A stretch of DNA of 64,000 nt. It comes from JAVBQG01 sp031549185. GTDB lineage: Bacteria; Synergistota; Synergistia; Synergistales; Synergistaceae. The notes below the pieces were generated by a model. That model was not told the origin of the DNA and did no database searches. It saw only the letters and a list, made by a program, of their open reading frames with translations. The translations under genes were made by a program, and so were the position numbers. The stretch is taken from NCBI GenBank assembly GCA_031549185.1, contig JAVBQG010000001.1, positions 41,540 through 105,539 on the forward strand, read 5' to 3'. Shown piece after piece: positions 52,294-61,059 of the stretch; position 1 is the stretch's first letter, and each line of letters begins with the position of its first letter.

Positions 52294-53331
52294 GTGAGAT
52301 TTCCATTCGTTCCAAATCGCAATGTGCTGCTCCGCTTCGCGCTCCTCTCCGCCGCCGTACTCCTCTGCCTCTCCGTCGCAGGGGGCGCCCTCGCCGCCGC
52401 GAAGCAGGGGAAGGCTGGCTGGCCGGCGCACCTGCGCCTTCTCACCGGACCGGGCGGCGGGCAGTGGTTCACCATGGGCGATCGGATCGCGGAGGTGCTC
52501 TCGGCCAGGGTCCTGCCGACTTCGAGCCGCATCGGCGGCGGCGTAGAGAACATCGAGGGCATCAATCGCAAGAACGGCGACATCGCCTTCACGCTCAACT
52601 GTTTCCTCGGCGTCTCCGCGTCCGGCGAGGCCGAATACAGGGATATCAAGCTGGACAATGTCTCGATCCTGGCCAACATCTACCCGCAGGTTCTCTACTT
52701 CCTGATCCGCAAGGACTTCGCGGAGAAGAACGGCATCGACAGCGTCGAAAAGCTGCTCTCGAAGAAGGTGCCGGTGCGCTTCGCCTCCCTCAAACCGGGC
52801 ACGGCCTCCGAATTCATCCTGAGCCTGCTGCTGAAATACGGCTACGGCACGAACTTCGAGAAGCTCGCGAAGGCGGGCTGGAGCATCTCTTTCAACAACT
52901 ACGCGGAGACGGCGGACAACCTCGTCGCGGGCGAACTCGACTGCTTCGCCTACACGGCGGGCACCGACGTGCCGCTGATCCACACCATCGAGCGACACGC
53001 GGAGGTCCTGATCCTGCCGCTGGACCGGAAGGTGCTGGACAATCTCTCCGCCAAGTTCCGCACCGGCACGTACACCATCGAGGCCGGCGCGTACAAGAGC
53101 GCGAAGAAGCAGATCCTCACGCTGGGCGACTATACATGCCTCATCGTGCGCAAGGATCTGCCAAACGATCTCGTCGCGGAGATCGCGAAGGCGCTGTGGG
53201 AGGGGCGGGACGCGGTGGCGAAGGTCGTATCCGACTTCGGAGGGCTCTCCCCCGCGACCGCGATGCCCAAGGGGCTGCCCGTCCACCCCGGCGCGGCAAA
53301 ATTCTGGAAGAGCCTGCCCGGCACAAAATAG
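52294..53331 (+). CDS. TAXI-family periplasmic solute-binding protein
   Basis: This 345-residue protein has a signal peptide (LLRFALLSAAVLLCLSVAGGALA) and the TAXI-TRAP binding-protein pattern: LRLLTGPGGGQWFTMGDRIAEVL near the start and a NIEGINRKNGDIAFT segment. No TRAP permease is encoded nearby. The gene is followed 15 bases later by a hybrid histidine kinase, so the protein may deliver its ligand to the kinase sensor rather than to a transporter. GTG 52294 is chosen for its AAGG-type site eight bases upstream; TTG 52258 and GTG 52285 are alternatives. Confidence 0.85.
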   Translation: MRFPFVPNRNVLLRFALLSAAVLLCLSVAGGALAAAKQGKAGWPAHLRLLTGPGGGQWFTMGDRIAEVLSARVLPTSSRIGGGVENIEGINRKNGDIAFTLNCFLGVSASGEAEYRDIKLDNVSILANIYPQVLYFLIRKDFAEKNGIDSVEKLLSKKVPVRFASLKPGTASEFILSLLLKYGYGTNFEKLAKAGWSISFNNYAETADNLVAGELDCFAYTAGTDVPLIHTIERHAEVLILPLDRKVLDNLSAKFRTGTYTIEAGAYKSAKKQILTLGDYTCLIVRKDLPNDLVAEIAKALWEGRDAVAKVVSDFGGLSPATAMPKGLPVHPGAAKFWKSLPGTK

Positions 53332-53346
53332 CAAAGAGAGAGACCG

Positions 53347-55566
53347 ATGAACCGCAGGAGCATTCGCTTCAAACTGATCGCTCCCTTCATGATCGGCCTT
53401 TTCGTCGTCACGCTTCTCCTGTCGTGGTACACGTACGACTCGGCGATGCGCGCCATGCGCCGTGCCGTCCTCACGGTGTCGGAGGCCAAGACCGAGCAGG
53501 TCTACACCTCGATGACGCTGTTCTTTCGCTCTCTCACCTCGACCCTGCAGAACATCGTCGTCGACCCGCACCTTGCTTCGATCTTCCACCGCGGTCCGGG
53601 CGAAACCTCTTTCGAGAAGGGCGCCGCGGAGTGGATCTCGATCCTGACGCGGGGCAACGATTACTACCGGGATATTCTGGTGACGGACAAGAGCGGCCGC
53701 TGCATCGAGTCGAGCAACCCCAGCCACATCGGAAAGTCGTTTCTGGCCTCGGAGCCCGTCGAAAAAGCGCTGCAGGGCGTCTTTACGCTCGGCGACTTCT
53801 CGGTGGGCCTGATCACGCGCAAGCTGAGCGCAACGGCGGCCGGCCCCATCGACTTGGGGGGCGAGGTCGTCGGCGCGCTGGTCGTGATCTGCGACTTCCC
53901 CCAGATCGTCCGCTACGGAGACAGCGGGCACGAGGCGGACATGATCTTCGCGGCGCTGCTGGAGCCGAACGGACACTTCGCGGCGCACCGCGACCAGGGG
54001 CTCATGAGCGATCCCGAGGCGCGTTTTCTCACGTTGTACGACAAGCTGCAGGCGGCCGGCAGGGACGGAGAACCCGTCGAGTACTCGCTGGGCGGCGAGG
54101 AGTACGTCGGTTACGCGAAGGTCGAGCCGGTGAGCCGCTGGGTCGTCGTGACGAGCGCGCGCGCGTCCGAGATCTTCGCCTCCGCGCGCGTCGTCGGCTA
54201 CACGGTCTTCGGCATCAGCCTGGCGGGGCTCTGCGTCATCTCGCTGATCGTCTACCGCTTCGCCAACGGCATTCTGAGCTCCTTGCTCTCGCTGATCGCC
54301 TACGCCAAGCGCGTGTCGGAGGGGGATATCGATTCGAAGCTGGGCGAGCCGGACCGGAACGACGAACTCGGCGTTCTGCATCGCTCGCTGGCGAAACTCG
54401 TCGAGACGCTGCAGGCGATGATCCGCGAGACGCGCGAGGCCAGCCGGATCAAAGGCGAGTTCCTCGCCAACATGAGCCACGAGATTCGCACGCCGATCAA
54501 CGCGATCATCGGCATGGCCCACCTCTCCCTGCGAGAGACGGAGATGCCCCCCAAGCAGCGCGACTACCTGGAGAAGATTCAGACGGCCGCCCGCTCGCTG
54601 CTGGGCGTCATCAACGACATCCTCGACATCTCCAAGATCGAGGCGGGGAAGCTGACGCTCGAGAGGGCGACGTTCGAAGTCCGCAAACTTCTCGAAGACA
54701 CCTTCTCCATCCACCAGATGGGCGCAAGCGCGCGGTCGCTGCAATTCGAGCTGAAGTGCGCGGACGACGTGCCGCCCTGTCTCGTAGGCGACTCGCTCCG
54801 CATCGGGCAGATTTTGAACAACCTCCTCTCCAATGCCGTCAAGTTCACGGAACACGGCGGCGTGACGCTAAGCTGCGAGCTGGCGGGCCTTGACGAGAAA
54901 GTTGCGTTCGTCCGCTTCTGCGTGGACGACACCGGCATCGGAATCGCTCCCGAGGCGATCGAGCGGTTATTCCTGCCCTTCACACAGGCGGACGCGTCGA
55001 TTACGCGCCAATTCGGCGGAACGGGATTGGGGCTGGCAATCAGCCGCAGTCTCGTCGACCTGATGGGCGGGATATTCGACGTCTCCAGCGAACCGGGCGC
55101 GGGCAGCTCCTTCACTCTGACGCTGCCGCTCGGGATCGACGAGAGCGGCGCCTGTTTGCGGAAGCTGGACGCGCCGACCGCGGAGGACTTCGCGCAGCTC
55201 GGCGCCGAGGGCAAGGTCGTTGTGATCGCCGAGGACAACATGATCAACCAGATGATCCTGGAGGAGCTGATCGCGCCCGCGCGGGCGACCGTCCTGCTGG
55301 CGAACAACGGGAAGGAGGCGGTCGACATCGTCGCCGCCAGGCACGTCGACCTCGTCCTGATGGACATGCAGATGCCGGTGATGGACGGTCTGCAGGCGAC
55401 CAAGGAGATCCGCGCCACAGGCTCCGCCGTGCCGATCATCGCCGTCACCGCCAACGCGATGAAAGAGGACCGCGACGAGGGCGTCGCCGCCGGCATGAAC
55501 GACTACATCACCAAGCCCGTCGAGCCCCGGCAGCTGTGCGAGACGCTGAGGCGCTGGCTGGGGTAG
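53347..55566 (+). CDS. Hybrid sensor histidine kinase/response regulator
   Basis: This 739-residue protein has an N-terminal membrane helix (residues about 10-30), a periplasmic Cache-like sensor (about 35-280), a second helix, a HAMP-like linker, a HisKA domain with H378 in NMSHEIRTPINAI, a HATPase_c domain (NLLSNAVKFTEHGG, DTGIGI, GGTGLGLAIS) and a C-terminal receiver with acceptor D673 in LVLMDMQMPVMDG. It lacks an Hpt domain, and no separate regulator is encoded nearby, so the phosphorelay partner lies elsewhere. It is co-transcribed with the TAXI binding protein. Confidence 0.92.
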   Translation: MNRRSIRFKLIAPFMIGLFVVTLLLSWYTYDSAMRAMRRAVLTVSEAKTEQVYTSMTLFFRSLTSTLQNIVVDPHLASIFHRGPGETSFEKGAAEWISILTRGNDYYRDILVTDKSGRCIESSNPSHIGKSFLASEPVEKALQGVFTLGDFSVGLITRKLSATAAGPIDLGGEVVGALVVICDFPQIVRYGDSGHEADMIFAALLEPNGHFAAHRDQGLMSDPEARFLTLYDKLQAAGRDGEPVEYSLGGEEYVGYAKVEPVSRWVVVTSARASEIFASARVVGYTVFGISLAGLCVISLIVYRFANGILSSLLSLIAYAKRVSEGDIDSKLGEPDRNDELGVLHRSLAKLVETLQAMIRETREASRIKGEFLANMSHEIRTPINAIIGMAHLSLRETEMPPKQRDYLEKIQTAARSLLGVINDILDISKIEAGKLTLERATFEVRKLLEDTFSIHQMGASARSLQFELKCADDVPPCLVGDSLRIGQILNNLLSNAVKFTEHGGVTLSCELAGLDEKVAFVRFCVDDTGIGIAPEAIERLFLPFTQADASITRQFGGTGLGLAISRSLVDLMGGIFDVSSEPGAGSSFTLTLPLGIDESGACLRKLDAPTAEDFAQLGAEGKVVVIAEDNMINQMILEELIAPARATVLLANNGKEAVDIVAARHVDLVLMDMQMPVMDGLQATKEIRATGSAVPIIAVTANAMKEDRDEGVAAGMNDYITKPVEPRQLCETLRRWLG

Positions 55567-55582
55567 GGGCGGCTGCCCACAG

Positions 55583-55604
55583 CCCCGATCATGCGGGCCG
55601 CCTC
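55583..55604. repeat. 22-bp direct repeat flanking relB-yoeB, left copy
   Basis: CCCCGATCATGCGGGCCGCCTC is identical to the sequence at 56270-56291. The pair flanks the toxin-antitoxin module, as a target-site duplication or recombination product would. Confidence 0.7.
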
Positions 55605-55649
55605 AGTTCGTTGGGGCGATTGCATTGTGGCAAATACATTGTTTTAGCA

Positions 55650-55677
55650 TTGATTTGCATTGAGTGCGTTGTATAAT
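55650..55677 (+). promoter_or_regulatory. relB-yoeB promoter with repeated operator hexamers
   Basis: TTGATT (55650-55655) and TATAAT (55672-55677) are 16 bases apart. The hexamer GCATTG/ACATTG recurs four times from 55622 to 55662 across the promoter and is a likely antitoxin-binding array. AAGGAGGT at 55689-55696 serves the ATG at 55704. Confidence 0.6.
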
Positions 55678-55703
55678 AAGGGCAAGACAAGGAGGTGTCG
55701 ACC

Positions 55704-55961
55704 ATGGCGTCGGTGTCTGTACAAGTTCGTGTCGATGAAAAAATGCGGAGTGAGGCGGATTCTCTGTTCAAAGGCCTGGGAATGGATACCGCTACAGCCG
55801 TGCGCATATTTCTCGCGCTCGCCATCAAACGGCGCGGGCTACCCTTCGACGTCGTCGACGTCGAAGGTTTCTACAATCCGTATAATCAGGCGCGCATAGC
55901 GGAGGCCGTGAAGGAGCTCGACGGAGGCGGCGGCACATTTCACGATCTCATAGAGGCCTGA
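55704..55961 (+). CDS. RelB/DinJ-family antitoxin
   Basis: This 85-residue ribbon-helix-helix protein (SVSVQVRVDEKMRSEADSLF, GMDTATAVRIFLALAIK) has the DinJ/RelB pattern. ATG 55704 lies seven bases after AAGGAGG; the GTG at 55695 is inside that site. It pairs with the YoeB-type toxin that starts two bases after its stop, a mixed pairing of families that is common. Confidence 0.9.
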   Translation: MASVSVQVRVDEKMRSEADSLFKGLGMDTATAVRIFLALAIKRRGLPFDVVDVEGFYNPYNQARIAEAVKELDGGGGTFHDLIEA

Positions 55962-55962
55962 G

Positions 55963-56226
55963 ATGGAGAAGAAGTGGTCGGAGAAAGCCTGGGCAGATTA
56001 CCTGCATTGGCAGGAAAGCGACAGAAAAATATTGCGAAAAATCAACGAATTGTTGAAGGATATCGATCGCAATGGAGAGAAAGCGGGAATCGGGCATCCG
56101 GAGCCGCTCAAAGGCGATAAAGCGGGGTTGTGGAGCCGCCACATCGATAAAGAACACAGGCTCGTCTATCGGGTCAGAGCCGATATGCTGGAGATCGCCA
56201 CCTGCAGAACGCATTACGGAGACTAA
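55963..56226 (+). CDS. yoeB: YoeB/Txe-family mRNA interferase toxin
   Basis: This 87-residue protein matches YoeB closely: WSEKAWADYLHWQESDRKILRKIN at the start (quoted as KAWADYLHWQ), GHPEPLKGDKAGLWSRHID in the middle and the catalytic C-terminal RTHYGD, with EHRLVYRV. YoeB cleaves mRNA at the ribosome. Full length, no lesions. Confidence 0.95.
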   Translation: MEKKWSEKAWADYLHWQESDRKILRKINELLKDIDRNGEKAGIGHPEPLKGDKAGLWSRHIDKEHRLVYRVRADMLEIATCRTHYGD

Positions 56227-56269
56227 CGACCGCGGGCGCGGTCCCTCAATAGTCCCTCCGCCGAGGCGG

Positions 56270-56291
56270 CCCCGATCATGCGGGCCGCCTC
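56270..56291. repeat. 22-bp direct repeat flanking relB-yoeB, right copy
   Basis: This is identical to 55583-55604. Read on the minus strand the region from about 56340 to 56230 gives protein-like sequence (EVIASEAARMIGAASAE), possibly the end of a broken gene into which the module was placed. No start is visible. Confidence 0.6.
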
Positions 56292-56340
56292 GCTTGCGAT
56301 CACCTCGCCGCAGCAGAACCCCCTCACGCCGTCGGGTAAT

Positions 56341-56363
56341 TGGGGCGAACAGTGTTCGCCCCA
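56341..56363. repeat. Perfect 10-bp inverted repeat
   Basis: TGGGGCGAAC, a 3-base loop and GTTCGCCCCA form a perfect hairpin between yoeB and the HD-GYP gene. It has no T run; it may be a REP-like unit. Confidence 0.5.
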
Positions 56364-56428
56364 CAAAACGGGCCATTTGAATTGAAATAGAAATAGAATC
56401 GGAATAATTCGGTCAACGCCCCTGTGTA

Positions 56429-59377
56429 TCAAGAGAATGACACGGCCTCCGTCATGTCGTTCTGCTCGGGCTTCAGGTATTGCTCGGCGTACTTGCGCGG
56501 GATGTCGGCGCTCAGGAAGAGCGCGTACACGTCCGGGTCGATGTGGTTCTTCTTCTTGAACTCCTCCATGATGCGGAGCGCCTCGCTCAGCGTCTTGCTC
56601 GACTTGTAGGGTCGGTCGGAGGCGGTGAGGGCCTCGAAGATGTCGGCGACGGCCATCATGCGGGCGCTCCAGCTCATCTCTTCGCGCACCAGGCGCCGCG
56701 GGTAGCCCCTGCCGTCCATCGTCTCGTGGTGGGCGCCCGCGATCTCCGGCACATTGCGCAGGTGTTCCGGCAGTGGTACCCGGTCGAGCATGAGGATGGT
56801 CTGCGTGATGTGGTCGTTGATCTTGTGGCGCTCCTCCTCCGTCAGCGTCCCCGCGCGTATGCTCAGGTTGTGCAGCTCGCCCCGGTTGTAGAGATATTGT
56901 GGCGTCTCGATCTTGAAGCCCCACGGGTTGTCGGGGGCGATGGCGTCCGCCTCCTTGCGCTCGATGAGGTGTTCCTCCTTGTCGGCCAGCAGTTTCTCGG
57001 TCGCGGGAAGACAGAGGCCGCCCACGTCCTCCATGCGCGCGAGCTCGTCGCGCGAGACGCCCAGGCGTTTGTCGAGGGTGCGTTCCCAGGTGCGCGAGCC
57101 GATCTGCCGCAGGCGCTCCAGGTCTTCGTCGCCGAGCCGCTCTTCCCCGTGGTTGCACCTCGCGACGAAGGCGAAGTCGTCGTCGAGTTCGCGGAGGGCG
57201 GCCTGCAGTTTGCGGGTCTCGGTTTGGGCGTCGTTTCCTCCGAGGATGGCGCGTAGGCAGGAGATGTCCGCGTCGCGTTTCAAGACCTCGAAGCGGGTGC
57301 GGATCTCGTGGATACGGTCGTACATGGTCTCAAGCTTGGTGGCCTTGTCCATCACGAATTCGGGCGTGGTGACCTTGCCCCAGTCGTGCAGCCAGGCGGC
57401 GAGCCGTGCCTCCTCCCAGCCGTCGTCGTCGAGGGCGAAGTCCTTGAACGTGCCGCGCCTCTCGTCGCAGGCGGCCTGCAGCATCATCTGGAAGAGGATC
57501 GGCACGCGTTCGCAATGCCCGCCGGTGTGGGGAGACTTGGCGTCGATGGCGCCCGCCACGATCTGGATGACGGCGTCCAGCAGCATGCGCTGTTTCTTGA
57601 GCAGGCGGCGGTTGTCGAGGGCAATGGCGACAAACTTGGCAAGCCCTTCGATCAGCGCCAGCTGCTGCGGTTGGAAGCTTTCCCCGCCGGAGCGGATTCT
57701 TCTGCCGAATCCCAACATGCCGAGCTTTTCGCCCATGCGGCCGTTCAGCGGCAGGCAAACCAGGTCCAGCCCGGCTACGCCGGGAGCTTCGAAGCCGACG
57801 GCGAGCGGGTTGAGCCTGCTGCGGGGATCCGATCTCGCGATACGTTCGCGGCAGAGTCCTTTGCCCGCGATCACATCGTTAATCAGCGGCACGCCCTCGA
57901 ACTGTTCCCGATTCATGAGAAAATATTGAAACTTCCCCTCCCTGTCGGTCCAGCAGACGACGGCGTCGTCGAACGCCTTCCCGTCCTCGTCGAGCAGGCT
58001 GATGACGCTGCCGTCGGAACCGCTCACGCTCATGGTGTCGCGCAACACGCTCCGGAGCAGCTGCGGGAAGTCCTTCTCCGCGTTGATCGTTCCGATGATC
58101 GAGAACAGCCTCTGTATGTTCTCCTGCATGTCCTCCATGCCCCGGGAGAGGGCGTCGATTTCCGCCACGCTCGACACGACGCGCTCCTCGTTTTTTTCGA
58201 GGGGGAAGTCCTTAAGGCTTTGCGCCCGCTTCGCCAGTTTGCGAATCGGGCTGAAGACGAAGCGCACGGCGAGCCACGAGGCCACTGCGGTCACGATCAG
58301 GATCCCCAAGGCCGCATAGGCGACGTAGCGTTTGAAGAATTCGGACTCGTCGAGGATCTCGTCTCTCGGAATGGCGAGCACGATGAAATTTTTGATCCCC
58401 GCGGCGAGCTTCAGCTCCTCCAGAAACAGCACCCAGCTCCGCCCGTCGGCATAGGAATAGAGGTCGAGGCCGCGCTCGCCCCGCTCGTATTGCCGCAGGC
58501 CCATTTTTATGATCGGCGAGAGGTCGTCGCGCGTGCGCAGGAGGGCTTGCCCATCTCCGTTTTTGGTGATCCCGTGGTCGTTTGCCAGCAAGATGCCGTC
58601 CGCCTGGAAAAGTCCGATCCTGGCCCCCGGCGTGGGGCGTATTTTTCCCAGGAATTCGGAGAGCTGGGTCAGGACGATGTCGATCGCCACTACCGCGTTG
58701 CCGTTCTGGCTCCTTTCGGAGAAGGTGATGGCGGGATGTGCCGTGTCGGTCATGATGAACGGTCCCGTCTCCACCTGCCCCTTCCCGGTTGCCCGCTGGT
58801 ACCAGGGTTGCACGCGTGGGTCGTAGTTCCTTTTCAGCTTGTTCGAAAGTTGTTGCAGGACGGTCAGATTTCTGTCGTAGAAAATCACGCGGTCGTTTTG
58901 GGATCCGTTTTTGCCGCGTTCGATGTACAAGAGAACGTAGGCGCTGCCCGGGGGAGCTCTGTAAATCTGTTTCTCTTTCTCCGAGGAGAGCTTTCTGAGC
59001 ATCAAATAGTCGCCGTTCGCGTATCCGATGTGTACTCCGCCCATGACGGCATAGCTGTTCATAAAGGTTCGCAGCATGGGCAGGAGTTGGAGGCGTTCCC
59101 GCTCCGTCTGGACTTTGGGAAACATGCCGTGCGCCAAAGCGCTGACGAGAGGCTGCACCGGATCGTATACCGAGTGCTCGATCTCGCGCAGGACGGTTTG
59201 CGAGATATTGTCCGCCAACTGGCGGGTGAGAGACACCTCCACTTTGTTTACCATGTAATGTCCGATCAGGGCGATCGTGAGCCCCGTCAGCAGCACGAGA
59301 GAGATAAACATGACGCCGAGGCGTTCCTGAAGTCCAAAACGACGGCGTATTTTTTGTGAAAAAGCATTTTTCGTCAC
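56429..59377 (-). CDS. dCache-HAMP-GAF-HD-GYP sensor, putative c-di-GMP phosphodiesterase
   Basis: This 982-residue protein has a membrane helix (about residues 20-42), a large periplasmic Cache-type sensor, a second helix, HAMP, a GAF-like domain (about 420-600) and a C-terminal HD-GYP domain. Catalytic motifs are H664-D665 in LHDWGK, HTGGHCERV just before, and HHETMDGRGYP (first H about 883), so metal ligands for c-di-GMP hydrolysis are present. The GTG start at 59377 is chosen because GGAGGGGGA lies just upstream; an ATG 5 codons earlier is possible. It is the only recognisable c-di-GMP enzyme here and may set c-di-GMP for the EPS receptors. Confidence 0.88.
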   Translation of the reverse strand: MTKNAFSQKIRRRFGLQERLGVMFISLVLLTGLTIALIGHYMVNKVEVSLTRQLADNISQTVLREIEHSVYDPVQPLVSALAHGMFPKVQTERERLQLLPMLRTFMNSYAVMGGVHIGYANGDYLMLRKLSSEKEKQIYRAPPGSAYVLLYIERGKNGSQNDRVIFYDRNLTVLQQLSNKLKRNYDPRVQPWYQRATGKGQVETGPFIMTDTAHPAITFSERSQNGNAVVAIDIVLTQLSEFLGKIRPTPGARIGLFQADGILLANDHGITKNGDGQALLRTRDDLSPIIKMGLRQYERGERGLDLYSYADGRSWVLFLEELKLAAGIKNFIVLAIPRDEILDESEFFKRYVAYAALGILIVTAVASWLAVRFVFSPIRKLAKRAQSLKDFPLEKNEERVVSSVAEIDALSRGMEDMQENIQRLFSIIGTINAEKDFPQLLRSVLRDTMSVSGSDGSVISLLDEDGKAFDDAVVCWTDREGKFQYFLMNREQFEGVPLINDVIAGKGLCRERIARSDPRSRLNPLAVGFEAPGVAGLDLVCLPLNGRMGEKLGMLGFGRRIRSGGESFQPQQLALIEGLAKFVAIALDNRRLLKKQRMLLDAVIQIVAGAIDAKSPHTGGHCERVPILFQMMLQAACDERRGTFKDFALDDDGWEEARLAAWLHDWGKVTTPEFVMDKATKLETMYDRIHEIRTRFEVLKRDADISCLRAILGGNDAQTETRKLQAALRELDDDFAFVARCNHGEERLGDEDLERLRQIGSRTWERTLDKRLGVSRDELARMEDVGGLCLPATEKLLADKEEHLIERKEADAIAPDNPWGFKIETPQYLYNRGELHNLSIRAGTLTEEERHKINDHITQTILMLDRVPLPEHLRNVPEIAGAHHETMDGRGYPRRLVREEMSWSARMMAVADIFEALTASDRPYKSSKTLSEALRIMEEFKKKNHIDPDVYALFLSADIPRKYAEQYLKPEQNDMTEAVSFS

Positions 59378-59548
59378 GGTCCCCCTCCCCCTCATTTCTA
59401 AAAAGTCTATAAAATACGATTTAGTATAGTATAGAGTAAGAGGGCAAGCGAGAAAAAACACGATCTTGCTTATCTTTTTCCTCCAGTAAAGCGCAGAGTA
59501 AAATAGGTAAAAAGCAGGACCGCGCTTGCGGCCGCACAGCCCGGGGGA

Positions 59549-60829
59549 CTATCGGATCACCAGCGATACGGCGTCGGGGAGCACGGTGATGGGGGCGTTC
59601 TTATCGCCGAGGATGCGCTCGGCGATCGCGAGGCCCTCTTCGAGGGTCGCCGCGTGCTTCATGCCGAAAACTTCCACCAGCTCGCGCGGCGCGCCCGTGG
59701 CGAAGATGACCGTCCGCCGGCGCAGAATGCTCGCCACGAGCTGCGTCACCCACTGGTCGGGGATCGTCCCCTCGCGCCCGCGCGCTTCGATCTCCGCGAG
59801 AAGCCCGTCGAGCGAGTCCGCCCGGCGGAAGCTCTCGTAGAATCCCTCCGCCCCGTGCCCGTCGCGGCATTCGTTCACGGCGACGATCACGCCGCCGGGC
59901 GCGCAGGTGAGGTCGGCGGTCATGATCGACTTGGTCGACTGGTAGATGTTCTGGTCGAGCGGGTAGCCGCCGTTCGACGTGATCACGATCGGGGCGGGAA
60001 TGGCGTCGACGCCGCAGTGCCGCAGCACGAAGGCGCAGCCCTCGAGATGCGCCCGCTCCGTCTCGCCCGCGAAGGCCGCCGCGATCTTCTTCTCCGTGGA
60101 GAGGGCGACGTTGAGGATGAAGGCGAGCCCCGCCGTCCGTGCGGCGTGCAGCATGTCGGCGTGGAAAGGGTTGCCTTCGAGCGAACCCGGGCGCGCGTTT
60201 GGATGGACGGTGAACTCCGCGTTGTGGCTGGCGAGCACGGTGGCGAGGCCGGCGACGCCCGGCAGCACGCTCTTGCGCCCGCCGCTGAAGCCCGCGAACT
60301 GGTGCGGCTCGATGAAGCCGTCGGCCACGAGCAGGTCTGCCTCGGCGGCCATGCGGTTCAGCACGAGCTCTCCGCCGGATGGGAGTTTTCCAAGCGAGAT
60401 GAGGCCCGGGGCGTCGTGCGGGTCGTGGACCACGATGCGCTCGCGCCGGACGAAATCGACGCCGAATTTCCGCTCCATCTCCTCGCGCGTCGTCGCGCGG
60501 TGGCTGCCGACGCCGATCAGGACGGCGATATTCGCGTCGGGCGAGCCCGCGCGGATCTCCTCCAGCATCGGCGGCAGCGTGACGTGGCTCGGCACGGGGC
60601 GCGTGTGGTCGCTGGTGAGGACGACGATATTTTTTTTATTTTTCGCCAGCTCGCGGAGCGGCGGCGAGCCGATCGGAGAGGCGAGCGCCTCGCGGACGAT
60701 CTCTTCCTCCGTGCGCCCGTCTCCGGACGGAGACGCCGACGGCCGCAGGACGTTCACGACGCGTCCGCCCGCGACCTCGCAGGAGGTCGTCCCGCTGCCG
60801 TAGGGGACGGTGATGGTTTGGGTCGACAT
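59549..60829 (-). CDS. larA: LarA-family nickel-dependent 2-hydroxy acid racemase/epimerase
   Basis: This 426-residue protein carries LarA landmarks: TSDHTRPVPSHV, GVGSHRATTREEM, GFIEPHQFAGFSGGRKSVLPG with the lysine that binds the NPN pincer cofactor in LarA, and NECRDGHGAE. LarA homologues racemise or epimerise lactate, malate, aromatic 2-hydroxy acids and related compounds. Cofactor-synthesis genes larB, larC and larE are not in the window. The start ATG 60829 (STQTITVPYG) is preferred over in-frame upstream codons that run into the repeat element at 60856-61058. Last gene of the symporter operon. Confidence 0.88.
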   Translation of the reverse strand: MSTQTITVPYGSGTTSCEVAGGRVVNVLRPSASPSGDGRTEEEIVREALASPIGSPPLRELAKNKKNIVVLTSDHTRPVPSHVTLPPMLEEIRAGSPDANIAVLIGVGSHRATTREEMERKFGVDFVRRERIVVHDPHDAPGLISLGKLPSGGELVLNRMAAEADLLVADGFIEPHQFAGFSGGRKSVLPGVAGLATVLASHNAEFTVHPNARPGSLEGNPFHADMLHAARTAGLAFILNVALSTEKKIAAAFAGETERAHLEGCAFVLRHCGVDAIPAPIVITSNGGYPLDQNIYQSTKSIMTADLTCAPGGVIVAVNECRDGHGAEGFYESFRRADSLDGLLAEIEARGREGTIPDQWVTQLVASILRRRTVIFATGAPRELVEVFGMKHAATLEEGLAIAERILGDKNAPITVLPDAVSLVIR

Positions 60830-60855
60830 GAAAGTAAGGCTCTCCCTTCGCGTGG

Positions 60856-61058
60856 CCTCCCCCTCGGCGCGCTTTTGGCGCACCGATCCCCCTCTGAAGA
60901 GGGGGACGAGGAGGATATTGATTTTTCCGGTTTTCCGGTCGCTACGTCGAAGCTTTTTCGCAGTAATATTTTCAAACCGTAAGACAAATGCAAAGAGAAG
61001 CATCCTCGTCCCCCTCTTCAGAGGGGGATCGGCGTGCGGAGCATGCCGAGGGGGAGGG
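60856..61058. repeat. Inverted-repeat (MITE-like) element inside the larA operon
   Basis: The left end (60856-60914) has CCTCCCCCTCGGCGCGC and GATCCCCCTCTGAAGAGGGG. The right end (61003-61058) has CCCCCTCTTCAGAGGGGGATC and ends GCCGAGGGGGAGG. The ends are inverted with good but imperfect match. Overall design resembles the elements at 14248 and 42909, though the sequence differs. It lies between the dehydrogenase and larA genes, adding strong hairpins to their mRNA. Confidence 0.75.
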
Positions 61059-61059
61059 G

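Noticed and set aside
51133..54893. Very long overlapping frames on both strands (over 1100 codons) across the deacetylase, TAXI and kinase genes
   Set aside because: They overlap three genes with clear domains and have Arg/Gly/His-rich shadow composition.
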